From positions 1,614,501 to 1,678,500 of the forward strand of contig JADANN010000380.1 of the NCBI GenBank assembly GCA_018806985.1: a stretch of 64,000 nucleotides of DNA, written 5' to 3'. Source of the stretch: Angiostrongylus vasorum (taxonomy: Eukaryota > Nematoda > Chromadorea > Rhabditida > Metastrongylidae). A program made the translations under genes and the position numbers. Of the stretch, positions 1 to 13,100 are shown piece after piece; the stretch's first letter is position 1, and every line of letters begins with the position of its first letter. A model generated the notes under the pieces. The model was not told where the DNA came from, did not search any database, and worked only from the letters and a program-made list of their open reading frames with translations.

Positions 1-194
1 ACCACAAAAGTGATATCATAAGGACTTCGTTTTTTGCACGTGGTGTCTATTTTTAACAATTTTCTTTGTTTAGAAAAAGTGAACTTGATTTTCAGCTCAG
101 ACAAGACTCAACGAACGAACGCACTTCTTCTTACAACATTCCGTGTGGTCGTGTCTGGACGAGGCGCAGTCCCACATTTGCCGTGCTGTATTTC

Positions 195-1089
195 CACGAG
201 GAGAACAAGTATTGAGAAACACTAACATCTGAAGAGGTATTAACAGTAAAATGAAGCCTACACCACTTGAAAGTCATGCTTTTGATGAAATCTGATAAGA
301 GAACTGACATTATTTTGATTAATGGAGTTGAAACTGCAGAATCGCTTCTTGCATTCCTTGTCAGCCGTTTTCTGTCTGGCACAACATGCTTTGAATTTCT
401 GGTTGCCGTCACGCTTAGTACTGGAAGCATTCAACGTTATACCAAAAACGTCATACCTCTTATTCTCGATCTACACTTGTATGCCTGAAATTCTAAGACC
501 CCTGGCCGTTAATAAGAAGAATGTAAAGCATTTCAGTGCAATGACATTTCCACAATATTTGATGCGCTTTGTGAAATACTCGTGGCATCACTGTATTCAA
601 CACTATTGTCGATAATTGGTGACCGGACTTTTTAGGGACCCACACTAAGACCGAAGCGTAAGCCGAATAAGTATTTTTTATGTCGACCTCATGTTTCCTT
701 AGTGCTCTTGAAAACTACTGATTACTTAATGTTTACCGTTTTATTGATTACTGATTACTTATGCTGAAGTCTAATAGAACTCGGTTTTCTAAGGTGTTTC
801 CTGCACTATTGGGCTCGTTCAATCCCACTGAATCGGCCTTCGGTCTGCCTAATAAGTGTGTGTTTTAGGTAAATTCTTTTCGACGATCCTTTCGTCAGCC
901 TCTCGATAAAAACGGGATCGATCAGCAATCTACTATTTGTCGAAAACTAAATCGAACCGAATGTATTCCAGTAGTCTTTTCAAAAAAGCAGGTCTCCGAG
1001 TATTTGAGATGCCCTGGGTTGTATAATTGAACGGGGTTTATTCTAAAATATTCGAAGTGCACTTTTAAACCTACATGGTGCTGTTGAAC
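195..1089. other. No gene recognised
   Basis: AT-rich, frequent stops in all frames, no repeat family recognised. It is the stretch downstream of the candidate signal-peptide exon, so missed short exons are possible. Confidence 0.4.
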
Positions 1090-1150
1090 CTAAACATGAA
1101 GTGACGAAAAACCACTGGAAGAGAAAGGGAAAAATCAACGTCTAGAATAC

Positions 1151-1194
1151 CTGATAATGCAAACGAGTGCAAGCAGCACCAAAATCGTCCTCAT
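1151..1194 (-). CDS. Possible signal-peptide exon of a small secreted protein
   Basis: The minus strand reads MRTILVLLALVCII and ends AG|GTATTC. A strong acceptor (CTTTCTCTTCCAG) 36 nt downstream continues SGFSSLHV to a stop at 1090-1092, or splices on before that. The hydrophobic N-terminus is convincing; the rest of the gene was not found. Confidence 0.35.
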
Positions 1195-1647
1195 CGCTGT
1201 GAAATATGATGGTTGTGAATGCTCGTCTATAAATGCCCATGGCTGGCTCATAAATTTTGCTTTCAGCCATTCAATTCGTCGGACATCACCGTAAAAAGCG
1301 TGTTTGTGCTGAAGATGTCCACATGGAACGGTCATGTTGAACGGCCTTGTATTGAATGGACATCTCAGCGAAGCTGTCAACATTACATGTCGTACAGCGC
1401 CGCAGTTTAGAAACCACTAGGCCGGATTGTATTAACTCGAAATCGCTGTCCTTTGCCGAATGAAATGTATGAAGAACTAGGTAACATATTCTTTGGAAAA
1501 CTGCTAATGAAGGAATAATTTTATATACAAGAGAGAAAAAGAAAGCTATCTTCGCTCACTTAAATAGTTGTCAAGGATAGTTCAGAGTAATTTAGTGAAT
1601 CGTAGCAAAGATATCTTATCCCTTTATTCCGTTCTTCTTGTCAGTAT

Positions 1648-1912
1648 GGGCGCGGGTGGCGCAGTGGTCGGAGGCGCTCTACGACACACACGTGGAATCA
1701 ATCTGCACGGCCATAGCACACCAAGCCTTCCTCCGGGGTCAGCAAATTGCTACCAGACTTGTCTAGGAGGATAGTAGCACTGGTTCGGTACATCGGTAGG
1801 CCACTGCGAATCATTATAAAGGCCAGGTATGCATTCAATTAGCTCCAAACGATACTTAATGAAGTCGAACGCATGGCGCATCCATCAGGGATTGATTAAC
1901 GCCGAGAGCGTT
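1648..1912 (+). repeat. S1 SINE (tRNA-derived)
   Basis: The head GGTGGCGCAGTGGTCGGAGG is a Pol III A box. A degenerate B box lies about 40 nt on (CGTGGAATCAATC). The body ends GGGATTGATTAACGCCGAGA. Nearly full length. Confidence 0.8.
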
Positions 1913-2269
1913 ACACCAGCGTTTCTTGTCAGTATGCTGTTGAATCTGCCAAGATCCGTAATGAAGAAGTTTTGAGGTGTAGTAGAAGTTGGTATTCGTC
2001 ACATCACAATGCTTAGCTACTTTTGTGCTGAACTGCGTCTACAGTGATATACCTAGTCTGAAATTCGTCGGAGCCCAAGAGTCATAAAAATGAGGTAAGA
2101 GATCGTGAGAAGGTTTTTGGTTGGATTATTCGAAAGATAGTGTATTCCAACCGCTCATACGACAGTCTATTTACTTGCAGGAACTGAAATGTTTATATTT
2201 TTGCACCAAAGAGAAGAGTACATTGTGTATATAAGTGTTAGCTGATGGTGAATTGCTCATTCAGTTAAG

Positions 2270-2373
2270 TGACGGTGCGGTCGATGCTCGGGCAGATTCG
2301 CTTCGGTCCTCGACTGGACCTCGATAATAGGACTGGCTCAGCGCTCTCGATTACCTCTCATGACGAGAAACAG
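2270..2373 (+). CDS. Possible isolated exon, unknown
   Basis: Between a TTAAG acceptor and a CAG|GTAGGT donor an open frame reads TVRSMLGQIRFGPRLDLDN, then SALSITSHDEKQ. GC content is above the surroundings. It might be an upstream exon of the gene at 6726-22865, but no phase-compatible link to 6726 was found. Confidence 0.3.
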
Positions 2374-3835
2374 GTAGGTGAAACTCATCGTTTCCCAGCT
2401 AATTTGCAGGGTAAAACTGCCGAAGCGTTTTACAAAGTAAATCTAGCGTTTTACAAAGTAAATACATGTGAGGGAGACGTTCCAATATATTCAATGATAA
2501 ACGCGCATTACCATCGCCATCATTCAGGTAACAAGGTTTTTGGGTGGTAGCTAAGAACAAGAACTAAGGTGGACACACTTTGAGTGGTTTTACTACCAAC
2601 ATCTATTATTAACAAAAAAATCAAACCGAGGTGAAGTCAGTTCGCAGAGGAATTCACAGTATGTCAACAAAGTCATTTCTCGTCCTCATCAAGTTCTCTA
2701 ACTGAATAATTCAGGAGTTCCGCGGTATAAAATATTCCAATTCATTCACTGTACCTGAAAATCATTTCACTGCACTCCATTTAGCTGAGCATCTGTAAAT
2801 GACTGAACACTTACCAAAGTTCTATAAAGGAACCCTGCTACAGACGTGGAAGTGCCCTTGGTGAAAGACTATCTTTTGAGAAAAACTTATACAGTTATGA
2901 ATGCAATATAATCTAATCATTTAAAGGAAAAAGGACTAACATCTTCTAACAATAACTAGCTCTGGAAGTTCTTACAACCATCAGTGATAAATGATTAGGT
3001 GGTTACGGTAGAAGCGATTTTTTCCGATAAATTAAAACTGATTTCCTTTATTATCACACATGCCATTATCGAGAGCGGTTCTCTGAGAAAAGGATATAAG
3101 CTGTTATCAACCAATCAGTATCAGTGTTCTTTATTTCTGCATAAGCTAATGTGAGTGTCACTTGACAACAAAGCAACAGCTGGAATGAAGACAATAGAGC
3201 TGCGATTTCGTCTCAGAAATCTCCCCTGAAATTTTTCTAAGTGTGAGTTTTTAGGTAGTGGATCGCTGTCTTTATTTTTAGGTGAAATTATCAGAGAAGT
3301 GGACAAGAAAGGACGATGAACCGGATTACAAGAATTTTGTCCTGTAAGCTGCTTATTATTGCACAACAGCTAGAGAGGCTTCGCATTTGTCACCAACCTT
3401 TCCCCCTTCTTCCAACGTTTTCAAACAGGATAAAAAATTGGCTGCAATCGCACAACTAACAATACTCAGCGTTGTTTGAAAAGTAGAGATAGACCTGAAT
3501 CTAACGGAATTTACTCGTCTAACGGTATAGCCTACTGTACATGTAGGCATTCCTGGGGATTCGCTGTGAGAATACGAAACGTGAAAGTTACAACAAACTG
3601 CAAACGTTGCCCACTTAACTTTCAGATATGTAGAGTCGAAGAGATCTAGTTATCCAGTGACGAATCGCCATTGAAATATAAAGGGTGAAAATATCTCTGC
3701 AGGAACTGACATTACCCTCTATACAAAACACTTCGGCAATCCCCGATTCATCAACTCAGCTTAATTCATTGACTTAACAAGTATTCTGCAATGTGCACAT
3801 GTTTCTTTCCTCTTAGCTACATATCTCACAGATCT
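2374..3835. other. No gene recognised
   Basis: AT-rich stretch without convincing exons or known repeat, between an S1/possible exon region and the first RTE copy. The minus-strand ORFs at 3121-3550 have no splice or composition support. Confidence 0.4.
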
Positions 3836-6490
3836 TCCTCATATGAGGGATTTCGAGAAGGTTAGTACGTCTCTTGGATCCGTCCCCAGGTGGCGGATAG
3901 CAGGTTAGTCATGGACCAAATGCGACCTTTGCTTTCCTGAGGCGCATAGGATCCAGAAGATGGACTCCTTGTTTCTGCAAAGCCAATTTGACACATACCT
4001 TATCTGTTTACGAGGACGTACTCATGCAAGCATGCATGGGTGTGTCCTCACTTATGTGGATTGTATTCTACGAGTCAATTCGCCGAAAGCCTGCAATCAA
4101 GTGACGGGGAAGTATATGGGAGGTGGTTAGGAGTTGCCTCCAACAAATGAACATTATGTCCGTTCTGAGAGAGAGTGGAAAGCTACACATGAGTATACTC
4201 AGTCCCACGTTCAGAGCTCAGCAAACTATATGTGGGGATCAGAAAGCTAAACATGGCAAAAATAAACGCGCCTCATTCTGCTGGACCAAGGAGAACGTCT
4301 AAAGAACGTCACATTGGGACCAACGGTTTAGAATGGAACGAGCAGACAGCGGCTTCCAAAGTTTATCATGACGAAAAAGTCCTTTCAACTATCTCGCAAT
4401 TTCAGAAGCCCCCACCCTCAACGATAGACTTAGGAGTCTCCTATTGGAGAGTACCATAACGAAGTAGACCACATCAACGTGAATCGAAGGTTTCACCTTA
4501 CCGATGCCGCTGTTGTCCCAAAATCCCACACAGCATCAGATGAATGCCTCCGTACAAAATTACATTTCTTCTAGCAAAGAGAGAAAGCCACTAGACTCAA
4601 AAAACGAAGTTCCAAAACCACCATAAACTGGTATTGAATAAATTCATTACACGACAATTGAGAAGACGCCGTTTTCGATAACATCGACGAGGAACATGAT
4701 CAGCTCATTCAACATCTTCAAGCTCTGTGAAGCCTGAGTTCGGAAGTCGCCAGGAAACTCTGTCTTCAAAAAATACCCCCAGCTAATAGGCCAGCATGGA
4801 ATCGAACGAGGTGCAGGCAACCGCGAACTCGCGTCCGAACTTGCAAAACAATGCAGACAGGCGATTAAAAAAAACCTTAAAGAGAGAAGAGCAGTAGTTA
4901 TGGTTAAAGCTGCAGAGGCTGGGAAAAGCATTCGCATAGCTCACCGAGGGTTTGCCAACTACAAAACTAAGATGATTGCACTCCAACGCCCAGATGGAAC
5001 AATTACAGCGTACAGAAAGGCAATGGAGAAAATTATTCACGACTACTATTCAGATCTCTTCAACAGCCATGTCCTCCCTTCCTCATATGAAATAAAGGAG
5101 GATGGATATGTCATACCAGCGGTTCTCCTTTCGGAAATCCGACATGCTATTTCGTCAGTGAAAAATTGAACAGCACCAGGTCCAGACAGGATAAGATCTG
5201 AACACCTGGAGAACATTCTGCCAGCCCTCGTAAACACACTGGCTTGGCTCTTCACACGTCACCTGTCTGCAAGGCCCCTACTCAGTGGAAGAGTAGTAAG
5301 ATCGCGCTATTTTTCAAGAAAAGTGACCTCCACGATATCGGCAACTATCGCCCAATCTGCTTGCTGTTTGTCGTCTACAAACTTTTTCACTCGAGTCATC
5401 CTAAACAGGATTGACAGAACAGTAGACAAAGGACAGCCATTTGAGCAAACAGGGTTTCTGAAAATGGGGCAGTACGATGGACCACACCCACACGATAACA
5501 AGACTCACTGAAGCATGGCGAGAGTAGAAGAGACCGCTATGTCTCACTTTCATCGATTTAAAGAACGCCTTTGACTTAAACGAAATAGAAGCAGGCATGG
5601 AAGCCCTGGATGGGATAATATGGGAGTGAAGATCGATGGTGTCAGCTGTTATATCATCTTCGCTTTGCTGATGACATCGTCCTTGTAACAGCGAACATTA
5701 GCCAAGCGGAACGTATGCTTGCCGACTTTGATAAAGCCTGTGGAAAGATTGGTCTTCGACTAAACCTCACAGAAACGACGTTCATGAAGAACGGATTGGT
5801 TTCATATGTTCCATTCACGCTCAACAGAGCGAATGTCTCCGATTGCTCCAGTTATGTTTATCTAGGTCGGGAAATCAATTGATGAAACGACTTAGTTCCA
5901 GAGCTGAGCAGAAGGAGACGAGTGGTTTGGGAGCTTTCAAGGGCATCGAGGAGGTAGCTATGAGAACAAAGAACGCCAGATTTCGTGTCCAGTCTTTCGA
6001 CTCCATGAGAATAGTGCTTGCTCTAACTTACACCTCAGAATCCTGCTCGCAGCGTAAGCAGGTTGAAAGATCGCTTAGCGTTATTGAACGCGTAGTCGAA
6101 AGGCCGACCCTAGGAGTATCCGGTGTCACACAAGCAAGGGAAGAGATTCGAAGCTCCGAATGCGTCCACGGTTAAAAATCAAAAAACCTTCTCTGTACAC
6201 AAAACAGTCGAAGATAAGGTGGGCCGGAAATGCGTATGAACGACAACCGATGGACAAGAGCCGTTAGTGACTGGATTCCTCAGGATGTCAAGCGCAGTGC
6301 AGGAAGACCACCGACCCGATGGTGAGAGTTCTTCATGAAAACCCTAGAAGAGTGATAGTGATGTGATGCTAAACAGGCCCGTAGAATGAGCAGAACCAAG
6401 TGGGTGGGGGGTACCCTTGAACGCGACAGAGATGAATGGAAGATTTGCTGGGGACCGCTCGAGTCACTCGACGATTATTGGGATTACAGG
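3836..6490 (+). mobile_element. RTE-type non-LTR retrotransposon, decayed (lineage A)
   Basis: The 5' region (3836-4200) is shared with copies at 13890, 36780, 43440 and 52490. An endonuclease remnant (4232-4457, SRxT-like GPRRTSKERHIG) and a reverse transcriptase (4900-6175) follow. RT motifs seen: TAPGPDRIR, the FADD active site near 5667 and VYLGREIN. The DNRWTRAVSDWIP tail is at 6240-6290. Stops and frameshifts occur throughout (TGA at 5167-5169), and a deletion near 5611 removes the segment before FADD. Not functional. Confidence 0.85.
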
Positions 6491-6725
6491 TGATACAGGT
6501 GATCTGCATATCTCATAAATTTGATATGAGCCGCCTTCACTCAATATCTAAAAATGAGTTCTTCTTTCACTCTGTACTACTGTATTACCTCCTTTACTCA
6601 CTTTGGTCCTTCTGTCTACATGTTACTACGGTTGCTACTTGACTGTGTTAGACTGCGAACTCACGAGTCAAGACCATCACTTCTACACCGCAATAGAAAA
6701 TATCCATGCTGTTTTATAATCTCAG

Positions 6726-7194
6726 ATGACGAATCTCTTAGTGGTTCAGAAAGCTTCTTGTTAATCCTGATGGAAGCGTTGTTGACAGAAATAGCCAAGC
6801 CGAAGTGTTCCTCAAGTTCTCATCAATTTTAATCCCTTTTACGTGTTCAGCGTTTGAAATAAAATAGTTGGATCAGAAATCCTTGAAATTTTGCTTGGTT
6901 AAGTAGTTAATCACTTATGTTTTCCCTAACTCGACTTCACGCACTCTACGGATCCCGGCACTTCTTTTTATTTCGCCCCCTTCTCTGGTATCCTTCATCC
7001 AGAAGGTCTTTGGATTTGCGTGTTAGATCAGCTAGCAATTAACAACTTTGTCTTCTTCGTGAATTTCTTTAAATGCTGGTTGAGTTTATTCTTTCTGCAG
7101 TCCTGAAGTAGCTGTGCTAGAACATTTCTACTCTTCAGCACAGGGAGTAGCCAACTTTTCTGAATTGGATGGTTCCGTTTTTTGGACAAGCCTG
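6726..7194 (+). CDS. Candidate exons 1-2 of the unknown gene
   Basis: Exon 6726-6804 reads DESLSGSESFLLILMEALLT. Exon 7101-7194 reads PEVAVLEHFYSSAQGVANFS, then ELDGSVFWTSL. The second has an excellent acceptor (TTCTTTCTGCAG) and GTACAA donor. The first has a weak GTGTTC donor but joins in phase 2. Confidence 0.45.
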
Positions 7195-10100
7195 GTACAA
7201 ATTTTTTGACTCAGTAGGTATAAAAAAGAGGCTTGGTTGAGCCTATAGGTAGATGGAACGCTGGCTCTCTATCTTCAACCAGGGAATTCCCCTCACCCTC
7301 AAAAATTTTTATTTACTACAGATAATACCTTTACATCATGTAATTGAAGCGTTCGAGATACTCTTAGGCCTGAACTAAGTAAGCATGATTGGGGTGTGAT
7401 TTCGAGATCAATGGATGATGTCTACGTTGGAGCACAGAAATCGGTCAGTTTGCACTTTTGTACTGCTAAAGAAAAGAAGAGAATCGAGCAACGTAGTAAT
7501 TGGAATTGCCCTGCAACATATTTCGGATAGTTCGGTGGTTCTACCCCTAGTCCCGGACTCACCTGGACCAGCTTTCCGTTTCTCAAGAGTTGACAAATGG
7601 GTACCAGGAGCTGTCCAAGAGGATAAAACGCTGACTTAATACACCAGTAGCCCCCCGCAGGTCATTTCATAGCCCAAATATGCATTCAGTCACCTGTAAA
7701 ACATTACTGATGGAACTAAACGGGTTTTATATCCCTTACGGATTAAAGAATTTGGAACTACTTATCCTATTTATCTTTTTTGAGAGAGAAATAAAAAACA
7801 GTGTGCGAGCACAACCTGAGTTATTGTCGACTTTACCCAATGAAATAGACAAACGACCAACAATAGGAGATCTCACTATCGTTTATAGGTAATTTAAAAT
7901 CTCGTTGAGTAAGACCTCCTACATCTGCAACTGCAATATTACTGGTGCATCATGCATTCAATTTCGTTAGGGTACAGTAAAGGTGTTTGAATGCATATTG
8001 GCCTATATGCATTGGTTTGCCAACGTATGAGGTTAGCCACTTTATCCTCTCAGACAAGTATGGCACCAATTAGCCAACCCTGGAGGAATGGAAGGCTTGG
8101 TGAGCACGAGCGTGGGATCGAATCAGCTTCGGATCTAGTGTGTATTGCAGAGCACCTCTAACCATTGCGCTGCACGAGCTCCATAATGTATTGTATTTTT
8201 TCGTTACCTATTTTGTTGTAGAATGTGCAAAAGAGAAAGACTAGGGGTTTCAATCATTTAAGAACCTACACATGCATAAGTATGTATGGGCGCGCACACA
8301 ATGGAGTCAATACGACTCAGTAGAAAATGCTGTCAAACCCGTGAATCCATGTGAATCTGAAGGACAGGGTTGTTCTTCGCACTTGCTTACCGCTTTATCC
8401 GCAAATGATCTCTCAGTGAGGGATCCGTGGCGAAATTCTTTGATGAATATCACGATGAATGTCCTGGATCGGGCCTCATTAAAGTGAATGCTGCACTAGA
8501 GCAAAAGAAGAAGTAGAAAAACGTATCAAGATAGACTCACCTCATCCTCGAATTCTACACTATTATATGTAGGCCCGTAAGAATCATTTCCAGCACTAAG
8601 GGTGAAATGGTGGAGAAAGATTTTAAACTCACCGTGTGATAACTTATCAAGATCGGACCTTTTGTAGCAAGCCGTTACCTGCTTGCATGCTCTCAAAAAT
8701 TTTTTTAAGAATTTTTATTCGCACGAATTGAGTGTGGAACATGATTTGAAGCCTAGCTATGACCAGAATTCTAGCTCTTATAAGCTGAATGAGCTAATGC
8801 AATGTACAAAAAAAGACTGGTGGCAGATGTGCATCATTTAGTTCAAAAGGAAGAGGAGCGCTAGTATCCACGAATTCGATTCGCAGCTGAACCATTTGTG
8901 TAAACGTCCTCTGGCCTCCATCCGGTGGTCAAAGGAAGAAATTTTTTGTAAAAGAAAAAAATACCCATTTATTCTCACTGTCAAATGAGGTCAATGTCGG
9001 CTACGACTGTAGCGACAAATTGCAGCGCACGGCCTGTGCACGTCCATCGTGGCAATGCACTAGATGTAAATTGATTTTTCGAGGCGTTTTTTTATACATT
9101 CATGAAGGGACTTGATATCTCTCCAGAATCATTTAAAATCGTTCCATATCAAATCATTGCACTAAAACCGAACAAACTACTAAGTCGTTTAGTAAATGTT
9201 AATTTTTCGTTAAAAAACAACATCGTACTACATCGTCTTTGAAAAAATTTTTTCTTCCGGATTTTTTTTCGGAATGCCCTGCAGGTTGGTCGAGCGAGGA
9301 GCGCCTTCAGTAGAACATCACAAATGAGTGACACATTCGTCTCCGATGAAGAGAACCTCACTAGCTGCACATGCGATGACGATAGTGTATGTAGTTGGGA
9401 ATCTTCTGAGAAGTTGTTATTATCAGTGCTGTTATAATATTATATATTTACACCAGCATGTATTGTTATATCATAGGTATTATTAACAGATCTCCTTTAT
9501 CTATATCTTATTTACTTGGGTGCTTGGACGGCCCGTCCTCAATGGCAGTGCAGGCCCCAGCATAATCTCCACTTTTTTTGGAGTTTAGCTGGCTTAGCCA
9601 TTGTGGTTCCTTGGAGTCCCGAGGTCAGTCAGGCCAAAGTCTGACCCAGGTCGTCGCCACCACAGGCAGCCGCCGTCCATGTGGATCAGAAGGAGATTTG
9701 CCACCATGCGACTAGTTTGCTAGCAGGACGGTGACGGATCTTGGTACCGGTTTACTCTTAGCTCGGCTTGCTGATGGAACCACCGGAGACCTTCTCAGCT
9801 TGGGAGACCCTGCCAAGCGGGTGAATTCCCCGCTGTACATCGCAGCCCGACACCCAGGAACACCTCCCAGCCAAGATGAGGTGGTAAACCGTTGGGAGGT
9901 TTGTCTATACAATAATAGAAAAGGCCACTCCTTCTTAGTCTTTTTCACCCAGTTCAAAGTGTTTATTCATTCTTCAAAACAGTCATGAAGTAGCGATGAT
10001 ATTAGACCATTATACCTTTCTACACAGAAAAATTGTTTTTCGCATTTTCCTTCGCTAAAGATATTTTTCTAAAATTCGCGAAGCTAAGAAGAATAGCACA

Positions 10101-13100
10101 AACACTCCAGAGAGCACCATAGTAACTGAAATCACTTCAATTCAACATCATATACCTATCGAATTAGGGAGAAATACTTTGTGTTCAAAACAAAACCAAA
10201 AAAGGTCTACATGAACAAGAACGATTCGAGTGTGTTAAGAGGATTTCTTTTGGGCTGCACGACCTCACTGGCGTTGTTTACGGAAAACAAAAAGAGAAGG
10301 ATTTGATGCGTTACATGAGCGTCGACAACCTCGAGTAAGACAGCCATTTCGAAATTTCTTGTCTCCTTTTCTTATGTAAGAAGACTTGGTCTCTTTACTT
10401 TATTTCCAATGAAACTTTAGCTTCGACTTGGCAAGACAGTACGCACCTACTGACAATGAGGAGACGCACATTGGAACATTTCATAGGGGTAACCAACTTA
10501 TTCGTCTTTTTTTTCAATATCTATTGGAAGCGTAGAAAAGCGCAAAGTCGTGTTTAGCAGAAGTCTGAATATCCGGGGAACAAATTCATTTATTTTCTTC
10601 CTTTCCACAAATCATCGTTGTTTTCTGCTTTTCCATAACAAGATTCTGACGCATAACCGACGAAATTGACGTGCGAGTTCATACGTGGCGCTCTGAGTGG
10701 TCGGTATGATCTCTATACGATTCACTTTTTCTGACCCCCTCATTTGCGCTTCCAAGCTTTTCAAGCATAGTTTCTATAACTGTTTGATAGCTTTTCGGAA
10801 GAAGAGTGGTGTTGAGGCCAGAAAAAGCCATTCTCGACACTTAATGATTCACGAATTTTTCCTCGGACAAGTTCTTTGTCGAAACTGGCAATCGGGTTTT
10901 CTTTCAACTCTAATCACTATGATGACTAATAGCTATCGTATGGGACAGGCAAAAAGGTACGAAGTTTCCGAAATAGATACAGCATAAGTTGCGAAACCAT
11001 GGTGGACCATAGCAGCATATAGTAAGCCTAGCATGCATACCATTCTTACCCATAGATGGATGGAGCAAAGTTCTTCTATGAAAATTCCATGTTCACAACG
11101 CTTTTATTTCTTTAGTTGTCGGAAAATTATAGCTTATTGTCAAAAGCCAGAAAGTCTGTAAAGACTGAAAAAATAGGTGTCGTTCCAAGCGGAAGTGCCA
11201 CTAAATGCTGCGCGTCATTATGTATTAAAATACTTACTTGCTTGGCCCATCCTCACTCGTTGTGCGCGTGCCAGCACAATTTCCATTCTCCGGAGATTTT
11301 CTGGTTCATCCATTGCAGGTCCCTGGAGTCCCGAAGACCGCTTGGCCAAAGTCTGCCCCAATGTATTAAAAATAGCTGTTAAAATCTATGAAATTGGAAA
11401 GCTTCTTCATCATTAATCTGATTATTAGCGTAAAAAAATCGCATGGTTAGGTTTCGCATGCATTACATTTTAGTAAAAGTCTTGCCTCATTTTCACTCAT
11501 GCATGAAAGGTGTTATCTCTGTGATAGTGAGCAATCACAGAAAGAACCAACGAAAAAAATATCCGCCACCGATGCTTCTGATCGACGATGTTGTAGTTGT
11601 CTTGTGCTCAACACTCTTAAGTCAACTCGAAGTGTTGGCTTAACTTTTAATAGAGTAGCACAGAAGACGAGAAAAGGTCTGGCTGAGCAAGCTCTGCGAT
11701 GGCATGAGCGTGACGTTTTGTAGAGTCAGTTCTTCCTCAAAAAAATGGTTCTTCCAAAGGCTAAAAAATGTGTGACGCTGTAGAAGTTCAAAATACTATG
11801 TTCTGCTTCATTTAGAGATTTTTTATTCTAGAAAGAAAAAACGGTAAAACTGTTGATATGCTGTTTGAACCAAGGAGAAAAAATTTCAAACACCGATTTT
11901 CCTTTAACATCGGCATGACTAGTCATTATGTATTCTTTCATTGGTAAGCCAAAGAACTATGTTTGGAAAGCTATTAGATACAGTTTGCTTCGAGAATCGC
12001 AAGACATCTGACTCACTTTCAAAGTTTTTTTAATTTGGTTATTTAAGCAACGTCCGTCGACAAGGCGGGTGGATCCTGGAAAAAGTGTAGATGGTTGTAG
12101 AGATCACTCAGATGCCCTAGTATTCATCCTATTATCGTTGATTAGATTTCCGACATTTCAGGGAATCTTTCGATCCGCTTCTACAAAGAACTCGATACCT
12201 CTTTGTGTTGAGAGGATGGCTCCTGATGCGAAAAAACCCATGAGAAAAGATGTTAGCAATAAAAGCAGTAAATCTTTTTGTTTGTCACAGAGAACGTCTT
12301 AGCATTTTTATGTTGAAATATCCAGAACATCATTCCAGACACATGGATTATTGCCTGAACGGTGAACATAGAGCACTATCGCTTTGTAAAGGATGGCCTG
12401 TCCTTTGTATAAATATTGTTCTAAAGAGACTTGACGAATGAAATGAAAGGGCTGGCCCAACATAGACAATTGCATGTCTAGAGCTCGCTACATTACATCT
12501 TCAAGTCGTTGTATTCAAGCGGTGAAACTAGAAATGATGAAAACTAATTCCACAATTGGCTTAAAAGGGAAAAGTGAAGAGATTAAATTAAGAGGAGATG
12601 CGTTCTATTTCTTCACTCCCATAACGTGATGTTTTCAGGGCTGCATTGCAGACAAAGCTGAACTAGTTCAGCTGACGAAAACTCAACTAGAACACGTCGC
12701 TGCCCTGAAACGGCTGCTGTCAGTGTCGAAATCCGACCTCATGTGCTTCATCATGGACTGCTACGCCACAGTGCAATCAGCCGATCAAATCATGCGACGA
12801 GCGAGTGAATGGGTATCTGCCCTTTCTTTTCACTAAGCTAACAGACGCTAGAGCCCGGTCGGCTACTTCTGAACTAGCTATATTTACTCAGTAAAAAAGG
12901 TGTGAAACAAATAGTTTGAATTCTTCTTGTCCTTCAAACGACAGGAACCAAGGTTTTTGACGCAAGAGGGGCTGTATAACCGTTTGACTGACACGGTAGG
13001 AACATGGGTAATGACTGGAGTCGCAGGTGATAGGTGAACTAGGCAGGTGTAGCATAGAAAAAAAGCCACAAGTTCATATCTAGCACTTGTTGGATGACGG

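Noticed and set aside
632..676. Minus-strand KYLFGLRFG followed by LSVGP, resembling an FMRFamide-like peptide
   Set aside because: No basic cleavage site follows the RFG and there is no repeat of the motif or precursor frame around it.
1648..1720. tRNA-like sequence with A and B boxes
   Set aside because: It cannot fold as a full cloverleaf, is followed by a shared non-tRNA body and recurs many times, so it is a SINE head and not a tRNA gene. The same holds for the other S1 and S2 heads.
11116..11177. Possible exon LSENYSLLSKARKSVKTEKI
   Set aside because: It has a good acceptor but fits no neighbour in phase and runs directly into an R3 repeat. Mentioned only as an alternative.
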